In this document: in pieces, positions 25,565-34,923 of the stretch
How the letters are laid out: each line of letters starts with the position of its first letter
How positions within the stretch are numbered: position 1 is the stretch's first letter
From: Planococcus sp. CP5-4_YE
GTDB taxonomy: Bacteria; Bacillota; Bacilli; Bacillales_A; Planococcaceae
Assembly (NCBI RefSeq): GCF_019042655.1
Contig: NZ_JAHPZO010000006.1
Span: 62,008 to 126,007 of the forward strand
Direction of reading: 5' to 3'
Length of the DNA stretch: 64,000 bases
Position numbers and translations under genes: made by a program
Notes under the pieces: model-generated
What the model was told of the DNA's origin: nothing
The model's database searches: none
What the model saw: the letters and a program-made list of their open reading frames with translations, nothing else

Positions 25565-27157
25565 GTGCTGACGAAATCGAATGTACAGATTACAGGTGAA
25601 GCGGTTCCAGGCATGGAGGAGATCCTGACTCCTGAAGCGCTGGAGTTCATTGAAAAGCTGCACACTCGTTTCGACAATCGTCGGATCGAACTTTTGGAGA
25701 AGCGCCAAGTGCGGCAGAAAGAACTCGATAGCGGCAAAAAGCTCGATTTCCTTCCCGAAACCAAAAACATCCGAGAAGGGGATTGGAAAATCGCTCCCCT
25801 CCCGGAAGATATGAAAGACCGCCGAGTGGAAATCACCGGCCCGACCAACCGCAAAATGCTCATCAACGCGCTGAACTCCGGCGCGAAGATGTTCATGGCA
25901 GATCTCGAAGATGCGACAGCGCCTAACTGGTTCAATGTCATCGACGGACAGGTCAATTTACGGGACGCAGTTCGCCGGCAAATCGATTTTGTAATTCCTG
26001 AAACTGGCAAAAGATATGCACTTAACGAAAAAACAGCAGTGTTGATGGTGCGCCCGCGCGGCTGGCACCTGCCGGAGAAGAACCTCCTCATTGACGGAAA
26101 GCCGACTTCCGGCAGCCTCGTTGATTTCGGGCTTTACTTTTTCCATAATGCGAAAGAATTGATTGACCGTGGCACTGGCCCTTACTTCTATTTACCGAAA
26201 CTCGAAAGCCACCAGGAAGCCCGCCTTTGGAACGAAGTTTTCATCTTCGCACAAGACGAACTGGGCATTCCGCAAGGCGCGATCCGGGCGACAGTATTGA
26301 TCGAGACGATCATGGCAGCATTCGAAATGGACGAAATCCTTTATGAACTGCGCAACCATTCTGCGGGGCTTAACTGCGGCCGCTGGGATTATATCTTCTC
26401 GGTCATCAAGCGGATGCGAAACAATCCGGATTACATCTTTCCGGACCGCTCTCAAGTGACCATGACCGTGCCATTCATGAAAGCCTATACCTCACTGTGT
26501 ATCAAAACCTGCCACCGTAGAGGCGCACCAGCGATGGGCGGCATGGCAGCACAAATCCCGGTCAAAGGCGATGACGAAGCGAATACAGCAGCTTTCAATA
26601 AAGTCGCTGAAGACAAGCGTCGTGAAGTGACAAATGGCCATGACGGCACTTGGGTCGCTCATCCGGGAATGGTGCAAACGGCAATGGAGCAATTCGATCA
26701 ATACATGCCGACACCTAACCAAATCGATAAACAGCGGGACGATGTTCACGTAACCGCCGAACAGCTGGTGGAAATTCCGGAAGGCTCGATTACTGAACAA
26801 GGCCTCCGCTCCAACATCTCTGTCGGCATCCAATATATCGCTTCTTGGCTCTCCGGCAACGGCGCTGCACCGATCAATAACTTGATGGAAGATGCAGCGA
26901 CAGCAGAAATTTCCCGCTCCCAAGTGTGGCAATGGATCCGCCATCCGAAAGGCGTCTTAGAAGACGGCCGCAAAGTCGATGTCAGCTTGTTCCACGAAGT
27001 CATCGAACAAGAAGATGCTTCAATCAAACAGGCGGTCGGCGATGAACGCTACAACACCGGACACTACGCGGAAGCCCGCGAGTTGTTTACAAGTCTCACA
27101 TTGCAAAGTGATTTTGCTGAATTCTTGACGCTGCCAGGGTACCAAAAACTAAACTAA
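25565..27157 (+). CDS. aceB: Malate synthase A
   Basis: A 530-residue enzyme condensing glyoxylate with acetyl-CoA. The motifs [38 protein letters not shown] and [28 protein letters not shown] are diagnostic of malate synthase A. The GTG at 25565 has AAAGGG at 8-nt spacing; the GTG at 25556 overlaps that site. Immediately follows aceA, completing the glyoxylate shunt for growth on acetate or fatty acids. Confidence 0.96.
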   Translation: MLTKSNVQITGEAVPGMEEILTPEALEFIEKLHTRFDNRRIELLEKRQVRQKELDSGKKLDFLPETKNIREGDWKIAPLPEDMKDRRVEITGPTNRKMLINALNSGAKMFMADLEDATAPNWFNVIDGQVNLRDAVRRQIDFVIPETGKRYALNEKTAVLMVRPRGWHLPEKNLLIDGKPTSGSLVDFGLYFFHNAKELIDRGTGPYFYLPKLESHQEARLWNEVFIFAQDELGIPQGAIRATVLIETIMAAFEMDEILYELRNHSAGLNCGRWDYIFSVIKRMRNNPDYIFPDRSQVTMTVPFMKAYTSLCIKTCHRRGAPAMGGMAAQIPVKGDDEANTAAFNKVAEDKRREVTNGHDGTWVAHPGMVQTAMEQFDQYMPTPNQIDKQRDDVHVTAEQLVEIPEGSITEQGLRSNISVGIQYIASWLSGNGAAPINNLMEDAATAEISRSQVWQWIRHPKGVLEDGRKVDVSLFHEVIEQEDASIKQAVGDERYNTGHYAEARELFTSLTLQSDFAEFLTLPGYQKLN

Positions 27158-27175
27158 TAACTGGAGGAGATCACT

Positions 27176-27304
27176 ATGAAAAACATGCAAACTTATGAGA
27201 CGCGTACACGTAAAGAATGCCGGGAATGCGGTTGTGAAATCAAGGAACGCCGCGAATCAATCATCTACGAATGCGAACGCTGCATCGCAAATAAAGACGA
27301 ATAG
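27176..27304 (+). CDS. YhfH-like zinc-ribbon mini-protein, 42 aa
   Basis: A 42-residue protein (MKNMQTYETR..., ending NKDE) with CRECGCEIKERRESIIYECERC, a CxxC...CxxC zinc-ribbon pattern seen in YhfH-type small proteins. GGAGGAGA lies 6 nt before the ATG. It is 18 bp after aceB and before a shared terminator, so it is part of the ace operon. Function unknown. Confidence 0.8.
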   Translation: MKNMQTYETRTRKECRECGCEIKERRESIIYECERCIANKDE

Positions 27305-27307
27305 ATA

Positions 27308-27344
27308 GAAAAAGGGAGATCCATAATCGGATCTCCCTTTTTTA
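27308..27344. terminator. Terminator after the ace operon (bidirectional)
   Basis: Stem AAAAAGGGAGATCC / GGATCTCCCTTTTTT with a short loop. Confidence 0.9.
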
Positions 27345-27348
27345 TCGT

Positions 27349-27642
27349 TCATTCCTGGTTGGATGCTTCAATGCGGTAGCTTTCATCAGCTTCGATGGCG
27401 TTGAAGATATTGATATAGCGCACTCCTTGCTGCGCAGGTTCTGCCGGTGCTTCCTCTTCGTCAAGGACTTCTTTAAGCGGTTGCTTGACCGGTTCTTCAA
27501 CAGTCGAATCGTAGTCTTCCATTAAACTTTGGAGTTCACCGTAAGAGTCGATGCCTCTCGATTTTTTCACTTGTTCAAACAGACGGTCCGATTCGTCTTG
27601 CGTCAATTCCACATAACCGACCGTAATTCGTTGTTTTGCCAT
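27349..27642 (-). CDS. Hypothetical protein, 97 aa
   Basis: Not recognised. Residues 1-40 (RITVGYVELTQDESDRLFEQVKKSRGIDSYGELQSLMED) look structured; the middle is acidic and proline-rich (VEEPVKQPLKEVLDEEEAPAEPAQQG) and probably flexible. The ATG at 27642 follows GGAGGGG; the longer frame start at 27684 is rejected. Cytosolic by sequence. Divergent from the HAD phosphatase gene. Confidence 0.7.
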   Translation of the reverse strand: MAKQRITVGYVELTQDESDRLFEQVKKSRGIDSYGELQSLMEDYDSTVEEPVKQPLKEVLDEEEAPAEPAQQGVRYINIFNAIEADESYRIEASNQE

Positions 27643-27768
27643 GCCTACCCCTCCAGCTTCATTGTTTCTTTTCCATACCCTCATGGAGAAAACCGTTAAA
27701 CATGCTTGGTGAAGACTAAAGATTTCCGCTATGATGGAAACAGTAGGAAAATAGAGTGGAGGGATTTT

Positions 27769-28428
27769 ATGCGCGTCGCCATATTTGATTTCGATGGCAC
27801 TTTATATTCAAAGGAAACGTTTCAGTTGATGATGAACCATTTGAAAAACCATCCCGTCCACAACCGCCGGTATCGTAAATTTTACCGGGCGATCATGCCG
27901 CCGTATATTGGACATAAACTGAAGATTTACCCGGAAGCAAAAATGCGAGAACGTTCTGTTCAGGCATACCTTGCAGCACTCGAGACTTTTTCAAAACAAG
28001 AGCTGGAAGAATATTTTGGGGAAATCGCTAATCTCATGCACGATGATTTCAATCAAGAAGTCATCGAGCGCCTGAAGCAGCACGTCTCAAACGAAGATTA
28101 TTGCATGCTGGTGTCCGGTGCGTTTACTCCGCTCTTGCACGCAGTGACCAAAGAGCTGCCCATCGAAAAAATCATCGGTACGGAAGTGCCCTATGAGGCC
28201 GATGTTCTGGCGCACAAGACACCCGTTATCCATATCCAAGGTTCCCTTAAAACCGAGAAAATTTTAGAAGCGCTTGGCGACCAAGCCATCGATTGGAAAA
28301 ACAGCTTCGCTTATGGCGACAGCCTGTCAGACGTCCCCGTTCTTGAACTGGTCGGCAACCCAGTCGCTGTCCGTCCAGAAGCACGGCTCCGTATGCTCGC
28401 AACTGAACGCAATTGGGAAATCATTTAA
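27769..28428 (+). CDS. HAD-IB family phosphatase (SerB-like)
   Basis: A 219-residue haloacid-dehalogenase fold phosphatase. Motif I is FDFDGTLYS (nucleophile Asp), motif II is MLVSGAFTPLL, the lysine motif is near HKTPVIHIQGSLKTEK and motif III is AYGDSLSDVPVLELV. The helical cap between motifs I and II is of the SerB/IB type. The ATG at 27769 follows GGAGGG. Substrate unknown. Confidence 0.85.
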   Translation: MRVAIFDFDGTLYSKETFQLMMNHLKNHPVHNRRYRKFYRAIMPPYIGHKLKIYPEAKMRERSVQAYLAALETFSKQELEEYFGEIANLMHDDFNQEVIERLKQHVSNEDYCMLVSGAFTPLLHAVTKELPIEKIIGTEVPYEADVLAHKTPVIHIQGSLKTEKILEALGDQAIDWKNSFAYGDSLSDVPVLELVGNPVAVRPEARLRMLATERNWEII

Positions 28429-28456
28429 AAAGAACCGCATATAGCGGTTCTTTTTT
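28427..28456. terminator. Bidirectional terminator
   Basis: Stem AAAGAACCGC / GCGGTTCTTT with a five-base loop between the HAD gene and the convergent ABC permease. Confidence 0.88.
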
Positions 28457-29544
28457 CATGAGACGCTGCGCCATTCCAGTAAACGGATACCAATCGCCGT
28501 GCAAATGCCGCCAAAACCCAGGAGCATCACTAGTGACGTGGCAACCGACGGCAATCCGTTTCCGTATACTGCGACACTTGTTAAAGCTTCGAGGCCGTAT
28601 GTGATGGGCAATACTTTCGATACTGTAAGCAGGACCTCATTGGTCACCAATTCAATCGGCCAGAACGCACCGCCTACCATTGCCATTCCAGTCGCAACGA
28701 TTGGAATGACGGCACTTAATTGCTGGGGCTTGGCAATAAGCGAGATAATTAATAGCCCGAGCGCCACGATGGAAAAAGTATAGCAAGCCGCAATCGCGAT
28801 CAACAACCAGAAACGATCGCCCATCTCAAAGCCAAAAGCATACCGGAACAACAGGAAAATAAGGGAGATTTGCGAAAAACCGATCAGAAAACTGAAACCC
28901 AAATGCCCAAAGTACATCTGCCATTTGCGAACCGGGGACAAGATCATGCGGTTCCAAGTACCAGTCCGTTTCTCGTCCACAATCCGCACAAGGCTGAACA
29001 TGATCGTATAAATGACGAAAAATAAAGTCATTCCGAATAATAATTGGAGTTTGTCGCCATCCCCATTCCCTTGAAGTGAGCCCGCCGATAATTTCAGCAC
29101 CGGGTCTGATAGCGCCGAGTCCATAAGCTCCCGGATTTCCGGCACATCTTGCGCTGCATTCTCAAAGCGCAATTCCTCTGAATAGACGCGGCGAAGCATC
29201 GAGTCCAGCGCCAAGCGTGCAGGATCTTCCCTGCCGACCAACAGACGGTAATCCGCCTCCATCAACTCGACAGCTTGCGGAACATCTCCTTCCGCTACGT
29301 AAGAACGCGCTTCAGACGGCAGCATCCACTTAAACGCAAATTGCTTTTCGTCGTTCAAGCGCTCCACCCATTCCAGCGCTTGCTCTTGCTTCATCGATTC
29401 TGTATAAACAGGGACAAAAACTGGCTCATCTTCTCCGCCTGCCGCTGAAACCGAGACGAAAATGATCGTCAGAACGAACATCGCCAAAACGAGCAGCGGC
29501 TGGCGGTAAAACTTCCGCCATTGCAGTAAAAAGACAGCTTTCAT
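28456..29544 (-). CDS. ABC-2 type permease (exporter, LnrN/DrrB-like)
   Basis: A 362-residue permease: one N-terminal membrane segment, a ~150-residue extracytoplasmic region, then five membrane segments in the C-terminal half, with the ABC-2 pattern VRIVDEKRTGTWNRMILSPVRKWQMYFGH. The ATG at 29544 has GGGGGGAG upstream and overlaps the stop of the preceding permease (ATGA). With that permease and an ATPase it forms an export system like the linearmycin transporter LnrLMN. The substrate is unknown. Confidence 0.86.
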   Translation of the reverse strand: MKAVFLLQWRKFYRQPLLVLAMFVLTIIFVSVSAAGGEDEPVFVPVYTESMKQEQALEWVERLNDEKQFAFKWMLPSEARSYVAEGDVPQAVELMEADYRLLVGREDPARLALDSMLRRVYSEELRFENAAQDVPEIRELMDSALSDPVLKLSAGSLQGNGDGDKLQLLFGMTLFFVIYTIMFSLVRIVDEKRTGTWNRMILSPVRKWQMYFGHLGFSFLIGFSQISLIFLLFRYAFGFEMGDRFWLLIAIAACYTFSIVALGLLIISLIAKPQQLSAVIPIVATGMAMVGGAFWPIELVTNEVLLTVSKVLPITYGLEALTSVAVYGNGLPSVATSLVMLLGFGGICTAIGIRLLEWRSVS

Positions 29545-30800
29545 GCAGCTCCCCCCTTTCTCGGGAATAGGGCAAGGGCAGCCGCCAAGAACAGTACACA
29601 CACCATACAAATACGAGCGAGCGGCCCTGACAATTGGTGAACATCAGGATCCAACATCCAGGAAAAGTAAGCTGACAGCGCTGCCCCGTTCGGCGTCCAG
29701 CTGCCGATCGTCCGAATCGATTCCGGCATGCCATCAAGCGGCACAAAGCTGCCTCCGACAAACGCCATAAGTGAAATGACGCCGGCAGAAAAAATTGCCG
29801 GCACAGCATCGCTCTCGACCCTCAAGGTCAAGGCGACCATAAACGCAGCCAGACAGCCGACCGAAACAGCCAGCACTACCGAAATCAAGGCGATTCCCAG
29901 CCAGAAATCCCAAGAGTCTGCAGCAAAAGTCTGGAACAACAATGTCGATAACCCAAAGAGCAGGCTCAATTGTATAAAGACAATCGCTGCTGCCGCGACG
30001 GCTTTGCTGCTTAAGTATAATAGCGGCGGCCGGTTCGATAGCCGGATGCGCTCAAACACCATTTGCCTTTGCTCAAGATTTGCTTGCCTGGCCACGGCCG
30101 ATCCGACAAATAGCACGAACATGACGGCCATGCTGACCGTATAGTATTGAAATGAAGTCATGGACTTTTGTGCAGTGATCGTTTCGATGCCACCCGAAAT
30201 CTCCACTGTCGCTCTGTCGCCTGCCAGCCGGGAAATCGATGACTCGAAGTTCACGGTGCGAACAAACTCCTCAAGGATGGAGACAAGGACATCGGATTTT
30301 GGTGAAGCCCCATCGGCAGCAAGCACTTCCAGCTGTGCCCCGCCACTTGCGCCGAACAGCATATTGTTTAACGCGCTTTGGGTAAACCCATCCGGAACAA
30401 TGATTATTGCATCTACCGATTGCGCTTCCAGGTTTTCTTCCGCCTGCTCTCTCCCCATTCGTTCAATCGCCACTAAACCACTGATTTCTTCACTATCCAG
30501 AAGCGAAGTTAGCATCGTTTGCGGGCTGGCCGATTCGGCTAACTGCTTGAGCGCTTGCTCAGCCTCTTGTGACAGGCCCATTCCGTCTACGTTGTTTTGC
30601 ACCGCTTCGATTCCTTGTGCTTCATTGTCTTCTGAAACAAGCGCTACGTCCATTTCCAGCGCTTCCAAATCGCCGGAAAATATGCCGCGCAGTGAAAAAC
30701 CGAGAATCGCGATCAACAAAAAAGGCATCGCCAGCAATATTATTAATTCGTATCGATCGCGTAATAGCAACATAATATCTTTGATCAGAAAAGCTCCCAT
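29541..30800 (-). CDS. ABC-2 type permease (exporter, LnrM-like)
   Basis: A 419-residue permease of the same layout as its neighbour: one membrane segment, a large extracytoplasmic domain (about residues 45-225), then five to six segments with VARQANLEQRQMVFERIRLSNRPPLLYLSSK between them. The ATG at 30800 follows GAGGAGGGG. Both permeases have big external domains, as in antibiotic and lipid exporters. Middle gene of the three-gene unit. Confidence 0.86.
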   Translation of the reverse strand: MGAFLIKDIMLLLRDRYELIILLAMPFLLIAILGFSLRGIFSGDLEALEMDVALVSEDNEAQGIEAVQNNVDGMGLSQEAEQALKQLAESASPQTMLTSLLDSEEISGLVAIERMGREQAEENLEAQSVDAIIIVPDGFTQSALNNMLFGASGGAQLEVLAADGASPKSDVLVSILEEFVRTVNFESSISRLAGDRATVEISGGIETITAQKSMTSFQYYTVSMAVMFVLFVGSAVARQANLEQRQMVFERIRLSNRPPLLYLSSKAVAAAAIVFIQLSLLFGLSTLLFQTFAADSWDFWLGIALISVVLAVSVGCLAAFMVALTLRVESDAVPAIFSAGVISLMAFVGGSFVPLDGMPESIRTIGSWTPNGAALSAYFSWMLDPDVHQLSGPLARICMVCVLFLAAALALFPRKGGAA

Positions 30801-30811
30801 AATGCCCCTCC

Positions 30812-31744
30812 TCAATCCCGCAAAGTGCGCCCAGTAAGCCTTAAAAATACATCTTCAAGTGTTGGCGTTTGGACATGGACATTGGTCACTTGCGCACCGT
30901 GCCGCTCCGCTTCATGGAACAACGAGGCGAGTAAGCGCATGCCTTTCGGGATAATCAGCTTCAGGCTCCGCTCATCTGCATCCGCATGCTGGACGCCCTC
31001 GATTTCGCTGAGCTTCTTGAACAATTCCGGATAACTTTGGTCGAATTCAATCCACACGGTCTCTTGATCGGATAAAATGGCCTTCAGCTTTTCTTTCGTC
31101 CCTTGGGCAATCACTTTGCCATGATCCATGATATACACTCGGTCACATAACTTCTCCACTTCCTCCATATAATGGCTCGTGTAAAGCACAGTCATGCCCT
31201 CTTCGCGGTTCAGCCTGCGAATCGTCTCGAGCAAATGATTGCGCGATTGCGGGTCGATGCCGACGGTCGGTTCGTCCATGATCAGCACTTCCGGTTCGTG
31301 CATCATCGCCGCCGCCAAATTAACTCTGCGCTGCATGCCTCCGGAATAATGCTTGACCAGCTCTTTTTTGCGGTCTGCCAAGCCGACAAGATCCAGCACA
31401 TAGCCAATCCGCTGTTCGAGCTTTTTGCCCGACAAACCGTACAGGCGGCCAAAGAATTTCAAATTCTCATAAGCGCTCAACTCTTCATATAAAGCAATTT
31501 TCTGCGGAACTACACCAAGCACACGGCGCATGTCTCCTGGATCTTTTAATACACTTTTGCCATGGAGCCTGACATCTCCTGAACTTGGTTTCAACAAAGT
31601 CGAAATCATGGCGATGGCAGTTGACTTCCCCGCGCCATTCGGGCCAAGAAGGCCAACCGATTCTCCTTTTCTAAGCTCCAGGCTTACATCATCCACTGCT
31701 AGAGTATCTTTGAATTTTTTGGTCAGCTTGTCCGTTTCAAGCAT
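30812..31744 (-). CDS. ABC transporter ATP-binding protein (LnrL/DrrA-like)
   Basis: A 310-residue ATPase with Walker A GPNGAGKST, Q-loop VPQ, signature YSGGMQRR, Walker B VLIMDEPTVGIDP and the H-loop TSHY. The C-terminal ~80 residues form the extra domain typical of the DrrA/CcmA group. The ATG at 31744 follows GGAGGTG. First gene of the exporter operon; no two-component system is adjacent, unlike the LnrJK arrangement. Confidence 0.9.
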   Translation of the reverse strand: MLETDKLTKKFKDTLAVDDVSLELRKGESVGLLGPNGAGKSTAIAMISTLLKPSSGDVRLHGKSVLKDPGDMRRVLGVVPQKIALYEELSAYENLKFFGRLYGLSGKKLEQRIGYVLDLVGLADRKKELVKHYSGGMQRRVNLAAAMMHEPEVLIMDEPTVGIDPQSRNHLLETIRRLNREEGMTVLYTSHYMEEVEKLCDRVYIMDHGKVIAQGTKEKLKAILSDQETVWIEFDQSYPELFKKLSEIEGVQHADADERSLKLIIPKGMRLLASLFHEAERHGAQVTNVHVQTPTLEDVFLRLTGRTLRD

Positions 31745-31853
31745 AAGGCACCTCCACAAATTTCTCTCTGTCTCTATCGTACTTGAATTCAGCTAAAGTT
31801 CCACGACATTTTGCAAGAAAATTCTCATATTAATCGAATTGTAAAGAATAGAT

Positions 31854-31880
31854 AAAAAAACAGAGCATTGATGCTCTGTC
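31854..31880 (-). terminator. Terminator of pcp
   Basis: Stem CAGAGCAT / ATGCTCTG (31861-31868 and 31871-31878) with a two-base loop, followed on the minus strand by U-run. Confidence 0.8.
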
Positions 31881-31887
31881 TCTTGTC

Positions 31888-32514
31888 TTACTGCTTACTT
31901 TCAAGCTCTTCTTGCCCCATTGTTTCAAGACAAATTCGCACGCCCCTTGCCAAGTCTTCGTGGGACCAGCTCGGAAGCTTCCCATGCTCGATCGCCAGCT
32001 GGTGATCCGCTGGGATGTGGATAAAGCCGGACAGCATGTCCGGCTTATTCGTAGCAGCGTAACGAAGCCCTTCATACATAATATTATTGCATAGATATGC
32101 ACCCGCTGTATTGGAGATCTCTGCTGGCAGCCCTGCCTCGATAAGCGCTTGAGTCATCTTGCGTACTGGTAAAGTCGACAAATAAGCGTCCGGTCCTGTT
32201 GCTGAAATCGGTTCATCGACTGGCCGGTAGCCTTCATTGTCCTGATCACCATCTTTGACATTCAATGCGACTCGCTCCGGTGTTATTTTATAGCGTCCGG
32301 CCGCAAGCCCTAATGAAACAACTGCATCAGGCTCCAATTCTGTGATCCACTCCAGTATGCGCTGGCCCGACCGCTTAAAATCGACCGGCAAGATGCGGCT
32401 GATAATTTGGTAATCACCGATTCTTTCGCCGTCTAGTCGTTCAACCACTCTCATTGTTGGGTTAATTGTGTAATCCAAAAAAGGTTCAAATCCGGTCAAA
32501 AGCAAAGTTTTCAT
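31888..32514 (-). CDS. pcp: Pyrrolidone-carboxylate peptidase
   Basis: A 208-residue C15 peptidase removing N-terminal pyroglutamate from peptides. LLTGFEPFLDYTINPT at the N-terminus, the catalytic Cys in SNTAGAYLCNNIMY, the catalytic His in FIHIPADHQ and the Glu in PERVALNVKDG are present. The ATG at 32514 has GGAGTG upstream. Divergent from artPQR, with a possible CodY-like box between them. Confidence 0.95.
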   Translation of the reverse strand: MKTLLLTGFEPFLDYTINPTMRVVERLDGERIGDYQIISRILPVDFKRSGQRILEWITELEPDAVVSLGLAAGRYKITPERVALNVKDGDQDNEGYRPVDEPISATGPDAYLSTLPVRKMTQALIEAGLPAEISNTAGAYLCNNIMYEGLRYAATNKPDMLSGFIHIPADHQLAIEHGKLPSWSHEDLARGVRICLETMGQEELESKQ

Positions 32515-32527
32515 CTTTTCACACTCC

Positions 32528-32542
32528 AATTTTCTGAACTAT
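32528..32542. promoter_or_regulatory. Possible CodY-like box (weak)
   Basis: AATTTTCTGAACTAT agrees with 12 of 15 positions of the CodY consensus AATTTTCWGAAAATT. It sits between pcp and artPQR, both amino-acid nutrition genes and plausible CodY targets. Three mismatches make this tentative. Confidence 0.35.
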
Positions 32543-32647
32543 TTGAATTAATAATTATTCATCAATATGTATAAAAACTCTTTTACTGACCCTCCCGTCG
32601 TGTTAAGATTCGTTTTATCGAATAAAAATACAATGGAGGGAATTATT

Positions 32648-33415
32648 ATGAAGAAATCATACTTACTTGCAGGCGGCGTTTCAACACTTCTTTTAACGGC
32701 TTGTGGACAAGCAGAAAACGAGTCTGGAGCTGAACAAAAAGAGGTATTGGAGATGGGCACATCCGCTGAGTTCGCGCCTTTTGAATCACGCAACCCGCAA
32801 GGCGACATCGTCGGTTTTGATATCGACCTTGCTAATTATATCGCAGATGAACTCGGCGTTGAACTGAAAATCACCGATATGAAATTCGACGGGTTGATCG
32901 GTGCGTTACAAAATGACCGTGTCGACCTAGTGCTAGCAGGCATGTCGGCGACCGATACCCGTAAGGAAAATGTCGATTTCTCGACTGAATACAACCATTC
33001 CGGCGAAATGTTCGTCTCCCAAAAAGGCCCTGGCCTCGAGACGCTTGAAGATCTGGAAGGATTGACGGTGGGTGTCCAACTCGGAACGATCCAGGAAGAA
33101 GGCGCTAAGAGCATCATCGAGGATGAAGGCATCGATTTGGAATTGAAGGCGCTCGACGATTCCGGCGCATTGATCCAGGAAATCCTGTCCGGCCGTATCG
33201 ACGCCGCTTATATGGATAAGCAAGTGGCGCTTGGATATATCGAAGTGCAAGGGCTTGATGCATTCGATGACCCGACAACCGCATCTCCTGGGATGGCAGT
33301 AGCCTTCCCGAAAGGCAGTGACTTGGTGGATGAAGTCAACGCCGTCCTCGCTGAAATGGAAGAAAACGGTAAGTTAGATGAACTCAAAGACAAATGGCTC
33401 ACAGACGAGCAGTAA
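32648..33415 (+). CDS. artP: Amino-acid ABC transporter substrate-binding lipoprotein (arginine-type)
   Basis: A 255-residue solute-binding protein with a lipoprotein signal (LLLTACG, lipidated Cys19). EMGTSAEFAPFES, GFDIDLANYIADELGVEL, DRVDLVLAGMSATDTRKENVDFS are typical of the polar amino-acid binding family, closest in memory to B. subtilis ArtP. The ATG at 32648 follows GGAGGG. First gene of a three-gene importer. Arginine is inferred by similarity; another basic or polar amino acid is possible. Confidence 0.85.
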   Translation: MKKSYLLAGGVSTLLLTACGQAENESGAEQKEVLEMGTSAEFAPFESRNPQGDIVGFDIDLANYIADELGVELKITDMKFDGLIGALQNDRVDLVLAGMSATDTRKENVDFSTEYNHSGEMFVSQKGPGLETLEDLEGLTVGVQLGTIQEEGAKSIIEDEGIDLELKALDDSGALIQEILSGRIDAAYMDKQVALGYIEVQGLDAFDDPTTASPGMAVAFPKGSDLVDEVNAVLAEMEENGKLDELKDKWLTDEQ

Positions 33416-33446
33416 AATTCGCCCTTAGAAAAGAGTTGGAACTGTT

Positions 33447-34106
33447 ATGAATCTTGATTTTTCACAAATCGTCCCGTATATCCCCTTCATGCTCGAAGGA
33501 ATTTGGGTGACCTTAAAATTCGTCTTTTTCGCGATCATTCTCGGTTCCATTCTCGGGACCGTGCTGGCACTATTTAAAATCGGTTCAGCAAAGTCGCTGA
33601 GATGGTTCGCCGATGCTTATACCTCGATTTTTCGCGGCACGCCGCTTATCTTGCAGCTGATGATCATTTATTATTCGATCCCGCAATTGACCGGCTATGA
33701 CATCTTGCCGTTTCTATCCGCAATTCTCGCATTCGGCTTGAACTCCTCCGCTTATATTTCGGAAATCATCCGCGCCGGCATCCAAGCGGTCGACAAAGGC
33801 CAGCTCGAAGCAGCACAGGCTCTTGGCGTCCCGCACGGCGCGATGATGAAAGACATCATCTTGCCGCAAGCGCTGAAGAATATCCTGCCTGCCTTGATGA
33901 ATGAATTCATCACCTTAACGAAAGAATCCGCCATCGTCTCGACGATCGGCTATCTGGACTTGATGCGCCGCGCCCAAGTGGTCGGGGCAGACTTGTTCCG
34001 CAACTTTGAGCCGCTATTATTTGTCGGCCTCATCTATTGGTGCCTGGTCATGGGCTTGACGGTGATCGGCCGCATGGTGGAAAGGAGATTGAAGCTTAGT
34101 GATTGA
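33447..34106 (+). CDS. artQ: Amino-acid ABC transporter permease
   Basis: A 219-residue His/Glu/Gln/Arg-type permease with five membrane segments and the EAA loop [22 protein letters not shown] (about residues 115-137). [15 protein letters not shown] is also typical. It lies 31 bp after the binding protein and overlaps the start of the ATPase gene by 8 bp. Confidence 0.9.
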   Translation: MNLDFSQIVPYIPFMLEGIWVTLKFVFFAIILGSILGTVLALFKIGSAKSLRWFADAYTSIFRGTPLILQLMIIYYSIPQLTGYDILPFLSAILAFGLNSSAYISEIIRAGIQAVDKGQLEAAQALGVPHGAMMKDIILPQALKNILPALMNEFITLTKESAIVSTIGYLDLMRRAQVVGADLFRNFEPLLFVGLIYWCLVMGLTVIGRMVERRLKLSD

Positions 34107-34821
34107 TGTACAAGCCTTATCAAAAAAGTTCGGGGACAACCTCGTATTGAGTGATATTACAATCAGCATCCAAAAAGGCGAAGTTGTCGCAATCATCGGC
34201 CCGTCCGGCTCTGGCAAATCAACCTTTCTGCGATGTTTGAATTTACTGGAGACACCGAGCTCAGGTAGCATCGAAATCAACGGCAAGAACTTGACCGCCT
34301 CCAAAAAAGGGATACACAAAATTCGCCAGCAAATCGGCATGGTGTTTCAGCATTTCCATCTCTTTCCTCATATGACGGTGCTGGAGAATTTAATGTATGC
34401 CCCGATGAAAGCGAAAGGCATCAAAAAGTACGACGCTGAAGGAAAGGCACGCCAATTGCTTGAGCGCGTCGGCTTGGCGCAAAAAGCCGATGCCTACCCG
34501 AATAGCTTATCCGGCGGCCAGAAACAGCGTGTTGCCATCGCGCGTGCGCTCGCCATGGAACCTGAGCTCATGCTTTTCGACGAACCGACCTCGGCACTCG
34601 ACCCGGAAATGGTCAAAGAAGTATTAGAGGTCATGAAAGATCTTGCAAAATCCGGCATGACGATGATCGTCGTCACCCATGAAATGGGATTTGCCAAAGA
34701 AGTCGCAGACCGCGTCTTGTTTTTGGACCATGGCGTCCTTGTCGAAGAAGGCGAGCCTGAAAGCTTTTTCAAACATCCGGCGAGCGAACGCGCACGCGAT
34801 TTTCTGGATAAAGTACTGTAA
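34099..34821 (+). CDS. artR: Amino-acid ABC transporter ATP-binding protein
   Basis: A 240-residue ATPase with Walker [11 protein letters not shown]-loop VFQHFHLF, signature LSGGQKQR, Walker [15 protein letters not shown] and H-loop VTHEMGF, typical of the polar amino-acid group (GlnQ/ArtR). It starts with GTG inside the permease gene, indicating coupling. Third gene of the importer. Confidence 0.92.
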   Translation: MIDVQALSKKFGDNLVLSDITISIQKGEVVAIIGPSGSGKSTFLRCLNLLETPSSGSIEINGKNLTASKKGIHKIRQQIGMVFQHFHLFPHMTVLENLMYAPMKAKGIKKYDAEGKARQLLERVGLAQKADAYPNSLSGGQKQRVAIARALAMEPELMLFDEPTSALDPEMVKEVLEVMKDLAKSGMTMIVVTHEMGFAKEVADRVLFLDHGVLVEEGEPESFFKHPASERARDFLDKVL

Positions 34822-34923
34822 CGGAAAACGTTCATGTGATGCTCAAAACTCTCGCCCATTTTCGGCCTGTCCCCGTGCTATAATTGGTAATGCAGGAAAT
34901 ACCCGAAATTTGAGGTGGAAATT

